Positions 40,303-49,003 of a stretch of DNA of 58,659 nucleotides are shown here, piece after piece; within the stretch, counting starts at the first letter, position 1, and each line of letters opens with the position of its first letter. The notes under the pieces are model-generated. The model had not been told where the DNA came from. It made no database searches and saw only the letters and a list, made by a program, of their open reading frames with translations. Made by a program: the position numbers and the translations under genes. The DNA is taken from the NCBI GenBank assembly GCA_030739735.1, contig JASLYQ010000019.1, positions 1 through 58,659 of the forward strand. Reading direction: 5' to 3'. The DNA comes from Alphaproteobacteria bacterium (GTDB lineage Bacteria > Pseudomonadota > Alphaproteobacteria > UBA7887).

Positions 40303-40880
40303 TGCGCCATCTCGTGATCTTCGTCAAAGCGCCGCGGTTAGGCGCCGTGAAGACGCGCCTCGGCCGCAGCATCGGCCAGGTCGCAGCGACGCGCTTCTAC
40401 CGCCGTATCAGCCAGAGAACAATCAAGGGGCTTGTCGGTAGGAATTGGCAAACATGGCTTGCGGTCTCGCCGGATGCGGATCTGCACGGTGCTTTCTGGC
40501 CACGGGGCATCAGGCGGCGGCGCCAAGGCCCTGGCGACTTAGGCCAGCGCATGGCGCGCGCCTTTCGCGAGCTGCGGGGACCGGTGGTCGTGGTCGGGAG
40601 CGACATACCGGGCCTGCACGCGCGCCATGTTGAAGCAGCTTTCCGGGAGCTCGGGCGCGTCGGCGCCGTGTTCGGCCCGGCAGTGGATGGCGGGTTCTAT
40701 CTGGTGGGCTTCGGCAAGGCGCCGCGATACAATCTATTTTGTGGCATTGCCTGGTCGCAACCGGACACCTTGGCGGCGACCCTCGCCGCTCTTGCGCCTC
40801 AGCGAGCTGCGTTGCTAGAGACCTTGGAAGACATCGACGACGTGGTCGCCTATCGCCGCGCTATTGCAAGCCTTCCATAA
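40302..40880 (+). CDS. DUF2064 / TIGR04282 glycosyltransferase-like protein
   Basis: A 192-residue nucleotidyl/glycosyltransferase-fold protein. It begins LVIFVKAPRLGAVKTRLG, the family signature, with GDLGQRMARAF, VVVGSDIPGL and FGPAVDGGFYLVG later on. It is usually encoded beside the GT2 of the previous gene. Its start overlaps that gene (TAATG). The last 20 bases overlap the convergent moaB. Substrate unknown. Confidence 0.88.
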   Translation: MRHLVIFVKAPRLGAVKTRLGRSIGQVAATRFYRRISQRTIKGLVGRNWQTWLAVSPDADLHGAFWPRGIRRRRQGPGDLGQRMARAFRELRGPVVVVGSDIPGLHARHVEAAFRELGRVGAVFGPAVDGGFYLVGFGKAPRYNLFCGIAWSQPDTLAATLAALAPQRAALLETLEDIDDVVAYRRAIASLP

Positions 40881-41397
40881 GCCGCGGCATCAACTCGACG
40901 AAATTACATGGCGTTTGGCGGCTGTCTAGCTGGTGGACGAGTATGTCGTCCCAGGCGTCCTTGCAGGCTCCAGGCGAACCCGGCACCGCGAACAGATAGG
41001 TGCCACCGGCTACCCCCGCGGTGGCCCGCGACTGAATGGTTGAGGTCTTGATCTTCTCATAGGAGAGCATGCGGAACATCTCGCCAAAACCTGGCACCGA
41101 TTTCTCGTAGATTGATTCGAAGGCCTCGGGCGTAACATCCCGCCCCGTCACGCCGGTGCCACCAGTGGCGATCACCACATCGACTTGCGCATCGTCGATC
41201 CAGACCTCCAGCTTGGCCGCGATGGCCTCAACATCGTCCGTAACAATAGCGCGGTCGGCGAGTACGTGCCCAGCCGCCTGCAGGCGGTCAACCAGGGTTT
41301 GGCCGGACCGATCATCGTCCAGCGTGCGGCTGTCCGACACTGTGAGGATAGCAATGTTGACTGCAAGGAAGGGCCTCGGAGAATCGATCTTGGACAT
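40861..41397 (-). CDS. moaB: Molybdenum cofactor protein MoaB
   Basis: A 178-residue MoaB/Mog-fold protein of molybdopterin adenylylation. The signature VIATGGTGVTGRDVTPEA and GTYLFAVPGSPGACKDAW (18 residues) are clear; NIAILTVSDSR is the typical opening. ATG at 41397 has AGAAGG seven bases before it. Its first 86 bases lie inside the end of the lytic transglycosylase frame on the same strand. No other Moco gene is in the window. Confidence 0.93.
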   Translation of the reverse strand: MSKIDSPRPFLAVNIAILTVSDSRTLDDDRSGQTLVDRLQAAGHVLADRAIVTDDVEAIAAKLEVWIDDAQVDVVIATGGTGVTGRDVTPEAFESIYEKSVPGFGEMFRMLSYEKIKTSTIQSRATAGVAGGTYLFAVPGSPGACKDAWDDILVHQLDSRQTPCNFVELMPRLMEGLQ

Positions 41398-43228
41398 AGT
41401 GTAGCCTTCTCGAAGATTTACGCGCGTTTGCCAGCTTGTCAGGCGCAGCAAGGGTCGGCCAGCGGCCGGCCACGAGCGCGTTGAGGCTGTGTGGCCGCTC
41501 GCCAAGACGGTCACGGTAGATCCACAGGTTTGCCAGCACGTGACGGATGAAGCGCCGCGTCTCGCGGAACGGCACGTTCTCGATGAACATCAGCGGGTCG
41601 TCCTCGCCGTCCATCCGTGCCAGCCACTCACCAAGCCGGCTGGGGCCCGCGTTATAGGCCACGAGCAGGCGCAGGAGATTGCCGTTGACGTGCTCATGCT
41701 CGAGCAGGTAGCGGACATATTTCTGGCCAAGAGACAAGTTGAGGTCGGGCGCGAAGAGCGCGTCCACAGCACCATTGCGATAGCGGCGATCCTCGGCAAT
41801 ATGGGCTGCCGTGCGCGGCATGAGCTGCATCAACCCGCGGGCGCCTTTCTTGCTGCGGGCGCGCGGCTCGAAAACCGATTCCTGCCGTACCAGGGCTAGG
41901 ATCAAGGCCTGGTCGATGCGAAAGCCTTCGGCCGGTCGCCAGGCCGGCAGCGGATAGAGAGAGCGCAAGTGGCGCCTGCCGTCGGCGGCCGCGAGCTGGC
42001 TGCCGAGGCGGACCTGGATGCCGGGCAAAGCAAGGACATCAGCGAGCGCCAGAATGGCCGGCGCCGCCTCGCGGCCGAGCCGGGCATAGAGTTTGCGGCC
42101 CTCCTGCTCGGCTAGCGCGGTCTCACCGACCTCGGCAAGCGCGATGGCGCGCCACGTGCCGGGCGCGCCGTCGAGCTCGTCCAGCATTGCCTGGCTGAGG
42201 CGCGGCGGCTCCCAGGAGAAGTTCGGTGCCACGAACAGCGAGGCTTGCGCAAGCTGGCCGTACATAGTGCGCGGATGGGTTGCCGCAAGGCGCAGCATGC
42301 GCGTCGTCGCCGCTGTATTGCCCTGCCGAGCGAAGGCGCGCGATGCCCAGTAAGCACCACCAGAGACCAGGATTGGATCGGACTCCGATTCCGCAAGCCT
42401 GGCGAAATGACGCAAGGCGCCCGCAACATCGCCGAGGCGCCAGGCCGCGAGCCCGGCCATCCAGCACGGCTCGCCGATACGCTCGCCCGAGCGGGCCGCA
42501 GCGGGCTCGGCGATGGCCCGCGCCTCAGCACTGCGTCCAGCGACGAAATAGCCGCGGGCGATTGTGGCGGCGAGGGCGTCCTGCTCAGCCGCACTCAACA
42601 GAGCGTTCATGCCATCAGCGAAAAGTCTGGCCTCGGCCTCGCCGGGCTTGCCCTTGCGCACAAGGCGCAAGACCTCGCGGCGCACGGCCTTGGCCGCTTT
42701 GCGCCCCGCACGATCGAGATCGCGCCTTGGCAGGGCCGGCTTTATATATTCGGCCATCTCGCCGATACCCCGGAGCGTACCTGCGACCGGCTCGCGCGGC
42801 AGCGCAACGCCCTCAGGCCTCCTTTTCAGGGCCAGGCGGTGGATGCGCGCCGCGCCCGGATGGTCCGCATAGAGCGCCAGCCAGCCCGCGAGTTCGGCAT
42901 AGGAGGAGCGGTACTTGGTCGGATGCATATAACGCTGGAACAGCACGTGACCCATGAGCACCGTATTGTCGAGCGCCTCGATCAGCGCGTCCGCATCTTC
43001 CCAGGCACCGCCTTGCTGCAGCACAAAAATGCCGCGATAGCGCTCCCGATCCAAGCCGCCGAGGACCGCAGGCAAATGAGCGACGCGGTCGAGCGCAACA
43101 ACGGTGCTGCTGAGCGCTGCCACGCGTTCCTCCGCCGCCACGTCCTGGCCAGCAGCAGCACCGCCGCCCAGGATCATGGCGAGCACTGCAATCGCCGCAG
43201 CCGACCGAAATGTTGCCACAAGCGCCAC
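41312..43228 (-). CDS. slt: Soluble lytic murein transglycosylase
   Basis: A 638-residue periplasmic enzyme that cleaves peptidoglycan with 1,6-anhydro ring formation. A signal peptide (AIAVLAMILGGGAAAG) is followed by a long alpha-helical superhelix like Slt70 (about 40-430) and the SLT lysozyme-like domain: catalytic Glu at about 450 (LVRQESVF), GLMQLMP, and VAYNAGPSRLGEW. The last about 30 residues (from LHYVQDRF) look unrelated to the family and come from reading into the moaB start in another frame, so an ancestral stop may have been lost. Family symbol is approximate. Confidence 0.92.
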   Translation of the reverse strand: MALVATFRSAAAIAVLAMILGGGAAAGQDVAAEERVAALSSTVVALDRVAHLPAVLGGLDRERYRGIFVLQQGGAWEDADALIEALDNTVLMGHVLFQRYMHPTKYRSSYAELAGWLALYADHPGAARIHRLALKRRPEGVALPREPVAGTLRGIGEMAEYIKPALPRRDLDRAGRKAAKAVRREVLRLVRKGKPGEAEARLFADGMNALLSAAEQDALAATIARGYFVAGRSAEARAIAEPAAARSGERIGEPCWMAGLAAWRLGDVAGALRHFARLAESESDPILVSGGAYWASRAFARQGNTAATTRMLRLAATHPRTMYGQLAQASLFVAPNFSWEPPRLSQAMLDELDGAPGTWRAIALAEVGETALAEQEGRKLYARLGREAAPAILALADVLALPGIQVRLGSQLAAADGRRHLRSLYPLPAWRPAEGFRIDQALILALVRQESVFEPRARSKKGARGLMQLMPRTAAHIAEDRRYRNGAVDALFAPDLNLSLGQKYVRYLLEHEHVNGNLLRLLVAYNAGPSRLGEWLARMDGEDDPLMFIENVPFRETRRFIRHVLANLWIYRDRLGERPHSLNALVAGRWPTLAAPDKLANARKSSRRLHYVQDRFSEALPCSQHCYPHSVGQPHAGR

Positions 43229-43434
43229 CCGCGACCCTCGCTTTTGCCTAAAATTTGTCCAAAATTAAGCTGGCCTTATAGGGGGGACTCGCGATGGCCG
43301 CAAGAACGGTGATTAAGCTGCCAAATCGTTCCAAATTCAAACCAAACGTGGTTTGTCATAGCGATATCAAATGATTGTCGGAGCCCCCTCAGAGAGCTTG
43401 CCAACACTACAGACTTACTTTTTTTAATTTCCCG

Positions 43435-44226
43435 CTAAGTTTTGGCCAGCCTGTCGCGAACCGCCAAAAGATCGCGCCAGGCAAGTCGCTTTTGCGCGGG
43501 TTGGCGCAGCAGGTAGGCGGGATGGAACATCGCCGTCGCTGGAATCGGCGCGGCGCCGGGTAGCATGATCTCGTACCACTTACCACGCAGCCGGGTAATG
43601 CCTTCCGAGCACCCGAGCAACGCCTTGGCTGAGATGCCGCCAACGCAGACCACCAGTTTTGGCCCTGCTAGCACCATGTGGCGGTCGACAAAGGGGCGGC
43701 AGAGTGCGATCTCCTCGATGCTTGGCGAGCGGTTACCGGGCGGCCGCCAGAACAGCATGTTGGTGATGTAGACGCTGTCGCGGTCGCGCCCGATCGCCGC
43801 TAACATGCGATCAAGCAACTGCCCGGCCTTGCCTACAAAGGGCAGACCACGGCGGTCCTCCTCGGCACCCGGCGCCTCGCCGATTAGCATCAGGTCGGCT
43901 TGCGGGTTGCCATTAGCGAAGACCGTGTTCTTGGCAGTCGCCTTTAGAGCACAGCCGTCGAAGGCGGCAACGGCCTCTGCCAGCGCCGTAACGCTGTCGG
44001 CCGCCTCGGCCGCAGCGCGGGCTTGATCCATGAGGTCGTTAGTAGGCGTAAGCGCAGGCGCCGCGGCGGGCACCCGACGGGTTTTCGGCTGCGGCTCGGG
44101 CTCAGGAGGGACTGCGACCAGCCGGTCGCGCGGCGTATCGTCGAGCGCCTCGTCGGCCCCGACCCCGATCAGCCAGGCAAGGGCGGATAGCGCGCCGGCG
44201 AGATCGCCGCTCGCCTGTCCGGCCAT
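43435..44226 (-). CDS. Uracil-DNA glycosylase, family 4
   Basis: A 263-residue glycosylase that removes uracil from DNA. Motif 1 GEAPGAEEDRRGLPFVG, KAGQLLDRML, ITNMLFWRPPGNRSP and motif 2 HPAYLLRQPAQK are typical of family 4 (UDGa). Cys in DGCALK, EIALCRP and VVCVGG could be cluster ligands, but the first CxxC pair of the family reads as a single Cys, as in other alphaproteobacterial members. An Ala/Pro-rich extension of about 80 residues precedes the domain. ATG at 44226 is used; a small gene ends ten bases upstream on the same strand. Confidence 0.9.
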   Translation of the reverse strand: MAGQASGDLAGALSALAWLIGVGADEALDDTPRDRLVAVPPEPEPQPKTRRVPAAAPALTPTNDLMDQARAAAEAADSVTALAEAVAAFDGCALKATAKNTVFANGNPQADLMLIGEAPGAEEDRRGLPFVGKAGQLLDRMLAAIGRDRDSVYITNMLFWRPPGNRSPSIEEIALCRPFVDRHMVLAGPKLVVCVGGISAKALLGCSEGITRLRGKWYEIMLPGAAPIPATAMFHPAYLLRQPAQKRLAWRDLLAVRDRLAKT

Positions 44227-44236
44227 ACTCGCAGGA

Positions 44237-44428
44237 TCAGATGGCGCTGAAAGGGATCGGCTTGCCGGCCGCGTCCTTGACCACCTTGCCGCCTTCGTCC
44301 TGGGCCGCCACATAGCGCCCATGGCCGACGAAGGAGCCAACATAAAGCACCGGCTTCACCTTCTTGCCCTGATAGTCCTTCTCCGCGCTCTGAAGCTGAC
44401 GGCGAGCCGGATTGTTCTTGCTGGCCAT
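44237..44428 (-). CDS. Small basic hypothetical protein
   Basis: A 63-residue protein I cannot assign. It starts MASKNNPARRQLQSAEKDY, has a Gly/Tyr-rich middle (VLYVGSFVGHGRYVAAQ) and ends PIPFSAI. AAGGAG lies ten bases before the ATG at 44428. It sits ten bases upstream of the uracil-DNA glycosylase gene on the same strand, so it is probably co-transcribed. No membrane helix or signal peptide. Confidence 0.7.
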   Translation of the reverse strand: MASKNNPARRQLQSAEKDYQGKKVKPVLYVGSFVGHGRYVAAQDEGGKVVKDAAGKPIPFSAI

Positions 44429-44587
44429 AACTTCGCTGTCTCCTTGGGCTGAGCGTGGTGTTTCCCATGGGTTGAGCGTGGTGTTTAGCGCCAACGGCAT
44501 AGGAAGGTCAACCTTCGGCCACGTGGACTTCGCGACCAGGAATGGCTATCTAATAGGGAATTCAGCGACAATGTGAGGCCTTGCCCC

Positions 44588-46396
44588 ATGCGCCCCCTGG
44601 TCATATCCACTGCAAAGCGCCGACGCCACGCGTTGCGGACGGTGGCGGCCATGTTCGCCGTTGTGCTCCTGGCCACCGCTTGTGCCAACACCGGCGGCAA
44701 CGGCCGGGGAAATACGGCGGACGAGGCGAATATTGACGCGGCGCTCGCGCCTGCAACAGACAACGGTGATCTGCCAGCAGTAACCTCCGGTCTCGGCAGC
44801 TATCTCGCGGCACGGTATGCGCGACACAACAATGACAGCGCTGCCATCGCCCACTACATCGGCCGGGTCTTGGCCGACGACCCTGCCAATCCGGAGCTGC
44901 TGTCGCAAGCGCTTTCGGCATCACTGTCGGAACGCGACATGCTGGGCGCTGTGGACTATGCGGTGCGCCTGCAGGAAGTGGATGAAGAAACGCGAGTTGC
45001 CGGCATTGTTCTGGCGGTAGACGCCATCGGCAAGGACGACGCCGCTGCCGCCCTCGGCCATCTGCAGGCCGCGCCCAAGACCGGGCTAAATAAATATCTC
45101 ATCCCGCTGCTGACCGCATGGTCTCTGGTCGACTCCGACGCAGGCGAACCCATGACAGCGCTGGCAGAGCTCGGCAGGACCTCCGCCTTCGCCAGCACCC
45201 GCGATTTTCACATCGGGCTGATCGGTGATGTCCTTGGCAACCAGCAAGAGGCGGAGACCGGTTATGCTGGCGCGCTCAGCGCGCTTCACGGTGGCTCGCT
45301 ACGTGTGGTGCTGGCCGCGGCTGGCTTCTACCAGCGTTCCGGGCGAAACGACGAGGCGCGCGCAATCTACGATTCCTATGTCGACCAGAACCCGGACACG
45401 ACATTCCTCGATAAGGCCTACAGCACGCTCGTGACCGGCGAGGCCCCGGCATTGCTGGTGGCTGACAGCGCGGAAGGCTACGCCGAGGTCTTCTACGGCA
45501 TTGCCACCTCGTTGTTTCAGGAAAACGCCGTCGCAGCGGCGACAACCTATGTCCAGATGGCGCTCTATCTGCGCCCCGACATGGATGCGGGGTTGATGCT
45601 GCTTGGCGTTATCATGGCCTCCGCCGAGCGCTATGAGGAGGCGGTCGAAGCCTACACAGCGCCGACGGAGGGCGACGCCTTGACCTGGCATCTGCGCCTG
45701 AGCGCCGCCGGCGCCCTGGCGGAGCTAGAGCGCATCGACGAGGCGGCCGAGCTTTTGCGCCGCATGGCGCTAGAGCGTCCGGAGCGCGCCGAGCCGCTGA
45801 TCACCCTGGGCGACATGATGCGCAGCCGCAGCCGTTGGGAGGACGCGGTCGAGGCCTATGACGCGGCCTTGGCACGCATTCCAACCCTCGACCAGCGACA
45901 CTGGACATTGCTGTATGCCCGCGGCATCGCACTGGAGCGCTCCAAGCAATGGCCGCGCGCCGAGGCCGATTTTCTCCAAGCGCTCAAGCTCGAGCCAAAC
46001 CAGCCTTTGGTGCTCAACTACCTTGGCTATAGTTGGGTCGAGAAAGGCCTTAACCTCGACCATGCCAAGACGATGATCGAGACCGCCGTCGAGCAAAGGC
46101 CCGACGACGGCTATATCGTCGACAGCCTGGGCTGGGTGCTATATCAGCTCGGCGATTTCGAGGGCGCCGCCGAGCATTTGCAACGCGCGGCCGAACTGCG
46201 GCCCTCCGATCCGGTGATTATCGATCATTACGCGGACGGCCTCTGGCGCGTCGGACGGCGCGAGGAAGCGCGCTTTCAATGGCGCCGCGCGTTATCTTTC
46301 GGGCCAGATGACGATATCGCCGATAGCTTGCGCCACAAGATCGCCAACGGCCTTGAACCGTTGCCGCTGCAGGGCGACAAGCCCGAGGACCTGTAG
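44588..46396 (+). CDS. TPR-repeat lipoprotein
   Basis: A 602-residue protein with a lipoprotein signal (AVVLLATAC, Cys lipidated) and about ten or more TPR repeats across residues 60-590, such as [14 protein letters not shown] and [18 protein letters not shown] (in pieces). Such proteins are scaffolds at the outer or inner membrane. GAGG lies nine bases before the ATG at 44588; an upstream GTG would add five residues. Two bases separate its stop from the putative CTG start of ispE, so the two are translationally close; TPR lipoproteins next to ispE are common in alphaproteobacteria. Confidence 0.88.
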   Translation: MRPLVISTAKRRRHALRTVAAMFAVVLLATACANTGGNGRGNTADEANIDAALAPATDNGDLPAVTSGLGSYLAARYARHNNDSAAIAHYIGRVLADDPANPELLSQALSASLSERDMLGAVDYAVRLQEVDEETRVAGIVLAVDAIGKDDAAAALGHLQAAPKTGLNKYLIPLLTAWSLVDSDAGEPMTALAELGRTSAFASTRDFHIGLIGDVLGNQQEAETGYAGALSALHGGSLRVVLAAAGFYQRSGRNDEARAIYDSYVDQNPDTTFLDKAYSTLVTGEAPALLVADSAEGYAEVFYGIATSLFQENAVAAATTYVQMALYLRPDMDAGLMLLGVIMASAERYEEAVEAYTAPTEGDALTWHLRLSAAGALAELERIDEAAELLRRMALERPERAEPLITLGDMMRSRSRWEDAVEAYDAALARIPTLDQRHWTLLYARGIALERSKQWPRAEADFLQALKLEPNQPLVLNYLGYSWVEKGLNLDHAKTMIETAVEQRPDDGYIVDSLGWVLYQLGDFEGAAEHLQRAAELRPSDPVIIDHYADGLWRVGRREEARFQWRRALSFGPDDDIADSLRHKIANGLEPLPLQGDKPEDL

Positions 46397-46398
46397 CT

Positions 46399-47274
46399 CT
46401 GACGCACCGCTTCAGCGAGCCAGCCCCGGCCAAGATCAACCTGTATCTACACGTTACCGGCCGTCGCGACGATGGCTACCACCGGCTCGACAGCTTGGTG
46501 GTATTCACAGAACTCGGCGATCGGCTGAACGCCGTGGCGGCGGACTACCTCTCGCTAACCGTCGCCGGCCCTTACGCCACCGCCCTCAATGAGACCGCAG
46601 CCGAGGACAATCTGGTGCTGCGCGCGGCGCGCGCCCTGGCTGAAGTTGCCGGAGTCACGCCCCGTGCCGCCATCACCCTAGAAAAGCACTTGCCCGTCGC
46701 GGCCGGCATCGGCGGCGGCTCGGCCGGTGCGGCGGCGGCCCTGCGCCTGTTGTCGCGCCTTTGGCAAGTGACGCTAACCGATGACGACATGCACACTATC
46801 GCAGCCGAACTCGGGGCCGACGTGCCGGCCTGTTTACGCTCGCGTGCCGTGAGTCTCAGCGGCGTCGGCGAGCAGCTGACACCCCTTACCGCGGCGTTGC
46901 CTCGCTGCGCGTTGCTATTGGTGAACCCGCGTGTGCCGCTCTCGACGCCAGCGGTCTTCGCCGCCCGCAATAACCCCTTTTCAGCCCCTGCCCCGCTCAC
47001 GGAAATACCGCGAGACGTTGCCGGCCTTGCCGCGGCACTCAAGCAACGTCGCAACGATCTTGAAACACCCGCCCGCCAACTCGCGCCGGTCATCGGCGAG
47101 GTTCTGGCCGCCATCAACGCAACAGCCGACTGTCTGCTCGCGCGCATATCTGGCAGCGGTGCAACATGCTTCGGATTATTCGCAACGCTCGAAAAGGCAC
47201 GAGCGGCCGAACACGACCTCAGCGCACGATATCCGGAATGGTGGAGTGCCACGCCTGCACTCTTTAGTTGGTGA
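46399..47274 (+). CDS. ispE: 4-(cytidine 5'-diphospho)-2-C-methylerythritol kinase
   Basis: A 291-residue GHMP kinase of the MEP isoprenoid pathway. The N-terminal [20 protein letters not shown] (family start) and ATP-binding [16 protein letters not shown] are unmistakable. No ATG, GTG or TTG exists in frame between the stop at 46354 and the conserved APAKIN segment; the first internal ATG/GTG would remove the conserved N-terminus. A CTG at 46399 gives [14 protein letters not shown] and has GAGGA nine bases before it, two bases after the TPR stop codon. CTG is therefore the likely start, an unusual choice. An upstream re-initiation or coupling is also possible. Confidence 0.9.
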   Translation: MTHRFSEPAPAKINLYLHVTGRRDDGYHRLDSLVVFTELGDRLNAVAADYLSLTVAGPYATALNETAAEDNLVLRAARALAEVAGVTPRAAITLEKHLPVAAGIGGGSAGAAAALRLLSRLWQVTLTDDDMHTIAAELGADVPACLRSRAVSLSGVGEQLTPLTAALPRCALLLVNPRVPLSTPAVFAARNNPFSAPAPLTEIPRDVAGLAAALKQRRNDLETPARQLAPVIGEVLAAINATADCLLARISGSGATCFGLFATLEKARAAEHDLSARYPEWWSATPALFSW

Positions 47275-47298
47275 CAATTTTCGATTATAGGCTTGGCC

Positions 47299-48888
47299 TC
47301 AATAGCCGAGCGCGCAACCGTCTTTGCGAGGCTCGGAGCCTGCTGTGAGTACGCTCGAGTCCCAGTCGATAGTGATGGCCTGGCCACCACCGACTGGAAA
47401 ATCTACTTCCACGATCTCGTGACCGAAGTCGGCCAGCGCCTTGCGCACATCGTCCGGTACGCCATGCTCGACCAGAAGCTCGCGGCCGATGGCGAAGACA
47501 CGTGGAAAATCCAGCGCTTCCTGCGGGCTCATGCCGTAGTCAAGCATGTTGGTCAGCAGGTGCACGTGGCCGATCGGCTGATAGTGCCCACCCATGACGC
47601 CGAAAGGCATCATCACGCGACCATCCCGCATGGCCATACCGGGGATGATGGTGTGGAGCGGTCGCTTGCCGGGCGCGACGCAACAGGGGTGGCTCGGATC
47701 GATGACGAAGCCCGAGCCGCGATTGTGGAATGTGACGCCGGTTTTCTCGCTGACTAAGCCCGATCCCCAGGAGTGGAACAGGGAGTTGATGAAAGAGACC
47801 GCATTACGGTCAGCGTCCACCACACAGAGATAGACCGTATCGCCATGTGGCGCCGTGCCGGGTGGGGGCATATCCGTCAAGGCGCTATCGCGGCTAATCA
47901 ACGCTCGCAGATCATCGGCATAGGCGGTAGAGAGCAGATGCTCGACCGGCACCTTGGTGTGCTCCGGGTCAGCAAGCAGGGCGTCACGATCACGATAAGC
48001 GAGACGCGCCGCCTCGGCCTCCAGGTGGAAGCGCTCGGCGCCAAGTGGATCGAGCGCCGCCATATCGAAGCCAGAGAGCATGTTGAGCATCATCAGAGCG
48101 ACGACGCCCTGGCCGTTGGGCGGGCATTCGTAGATCGTCGTGCCACGGTAATCGGTCTTGATCGGCGTGACGTAATCGGCCCGCGCAGCGGCAAAATCGT
48201 CGAGGGTCTGTAAGCCGCCGTGGCTCTGCAACGAGGCCACCATGTCCTTGGCAACGGGGCCCTGGTAAAAGGCATCGCGCCCACCCTCGGCGATAGCGCT
48301 CAAGGTCTCAGCCAGCGCCGGCTGGCGGTGGACCTCGCCCGCCAACGGCGCTCGCCCATCAGGCAGGAAGACGCGGCGCGCAGCATCGGTCGCATCGAGC
48401 TTGTCGAACTGCTGCGCCCAGACCGCGGCGATGACCTCGTGCACCACATAACCGTCTCGGGCATGGGCGATGGCAGGCTGCAGAACCCGATTCAGACCCA
48501 GCCTACCATGGTCATCGGACAGGGTCTGCCAGGCCGCGATGGCCCCGGGAATCGAGACCGCATGGGGCGAGCGAAAGTCGATCTCGCTGATACCGTTGTC
48601 GCGATACCATTCGACCGTGGCTGCAGCCGGCGCACGCCCCGAGCCATTGAGCGCGATGACCTGGCCGTAGCCGCTCGGCACATAGAGCGCAAAGACGTCG
48701 CCGCCAATGCCCGTCGACTGCGGTTCGACCACGGCCAGCACGGCGGCCGCCGCGATCGCAGCATCGATGGCGTTGCCACCCTCGCGCAACATGTCGAGCG
48801 CTGCCAGTGTCGCCGCTGGGTGCGAGGTGGCGGCCATGCCGTTGCGGGCATGGACGTTCGAGCGTCCGGGCAGATGCAGATCGCGCAT
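47299..48888 (-). CDS. Gamma-glutamyltransferase family protein
   Basis: A 529-residue Ntn-hydrolase that probably cleaves itself into two subunits. The new N-terminal Thr should be in HGDTVYLCVVDADRNAVSF (in parts). STGIGGDVFALY and INSLFHSWGSG are family features. There is no signal peptide at the start MRDLHLPGRS, so it may act in the cytoplasm, unlike most Ggt; a GTG 12 bases upstream does not add one. Many proteins of this clade are of uncertain substrate (glutathione, acylases). It is convergent with ispE and divergent from the TRAP operon. Confidence 0.88.
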   Translation of the reverse strand: MRDLHLPGRSNVHARNGMAATSHPAATLAALDMLREGGNAIDAAIAAAAVLAVVEPQSTGIGGDVFALYVPSGYGQVIALNGSGRAPAAATVEWYRDNGISEIDFRSPHAVSIPGAIAAWQTLSDDHGRLGLNRVLQPAIAHARDGYVVHEVIAAVWAQQFDKLDATDAARRVFLPDGRAPLAGEVHRQPALAETLSAIAEGGRDAFYQGPVAKDMVASLQSHGGLQTLDDFAAARADYVTPIKTDYRGTTIYECPPNGQGVVALMMLNMLSGFDMAALDPLGAERFHLEAEAARLAYRDRDALLADPEHTKVPVEHLLSTAYADDLRALISRDSALTDMPPPGTAPHGDTVYLCVVDADRNAVSFINSLFHSWGSGLVSEKTGVTFHNRGSGFVIDPSHPCCVAPGKRPLHTIIPGMAMRDGRVMMPFGVMGGHYQPIGHVHLLTNMLDYGMSPQEALDFPRVFAIGRELLVEHGVPDDVRKALADFGHEIVEVDFPVGGGQAITIDWDSSVLTAGSEPRKDGCALGY

Positions 48889-49003
48889 AGCAAGTCTCAC
48901 TCACGAGTGTGTTGCGACCCGTCTAGAGCATTTCCGCGGGCTTTGGAACCGGGCCTTCGCAAGGCGCAAGCTTTTCTTCATAATCGCCACGGGAGAAAAT
49001 CAT

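Noticed and set aside
39622-40880. Arsenosugar synthesis locus
   Set aside because: The two family names mention arsenosugars, but no arsenic methyltransferase, radical-SAM ArsS or resistance gene is present.
42245-43312. 355-codon frame opposite the lytic transglycosylase
   Set aside because: Antisense shadow; the transglycosylase has signal peptide, SLT motifs and proper length.
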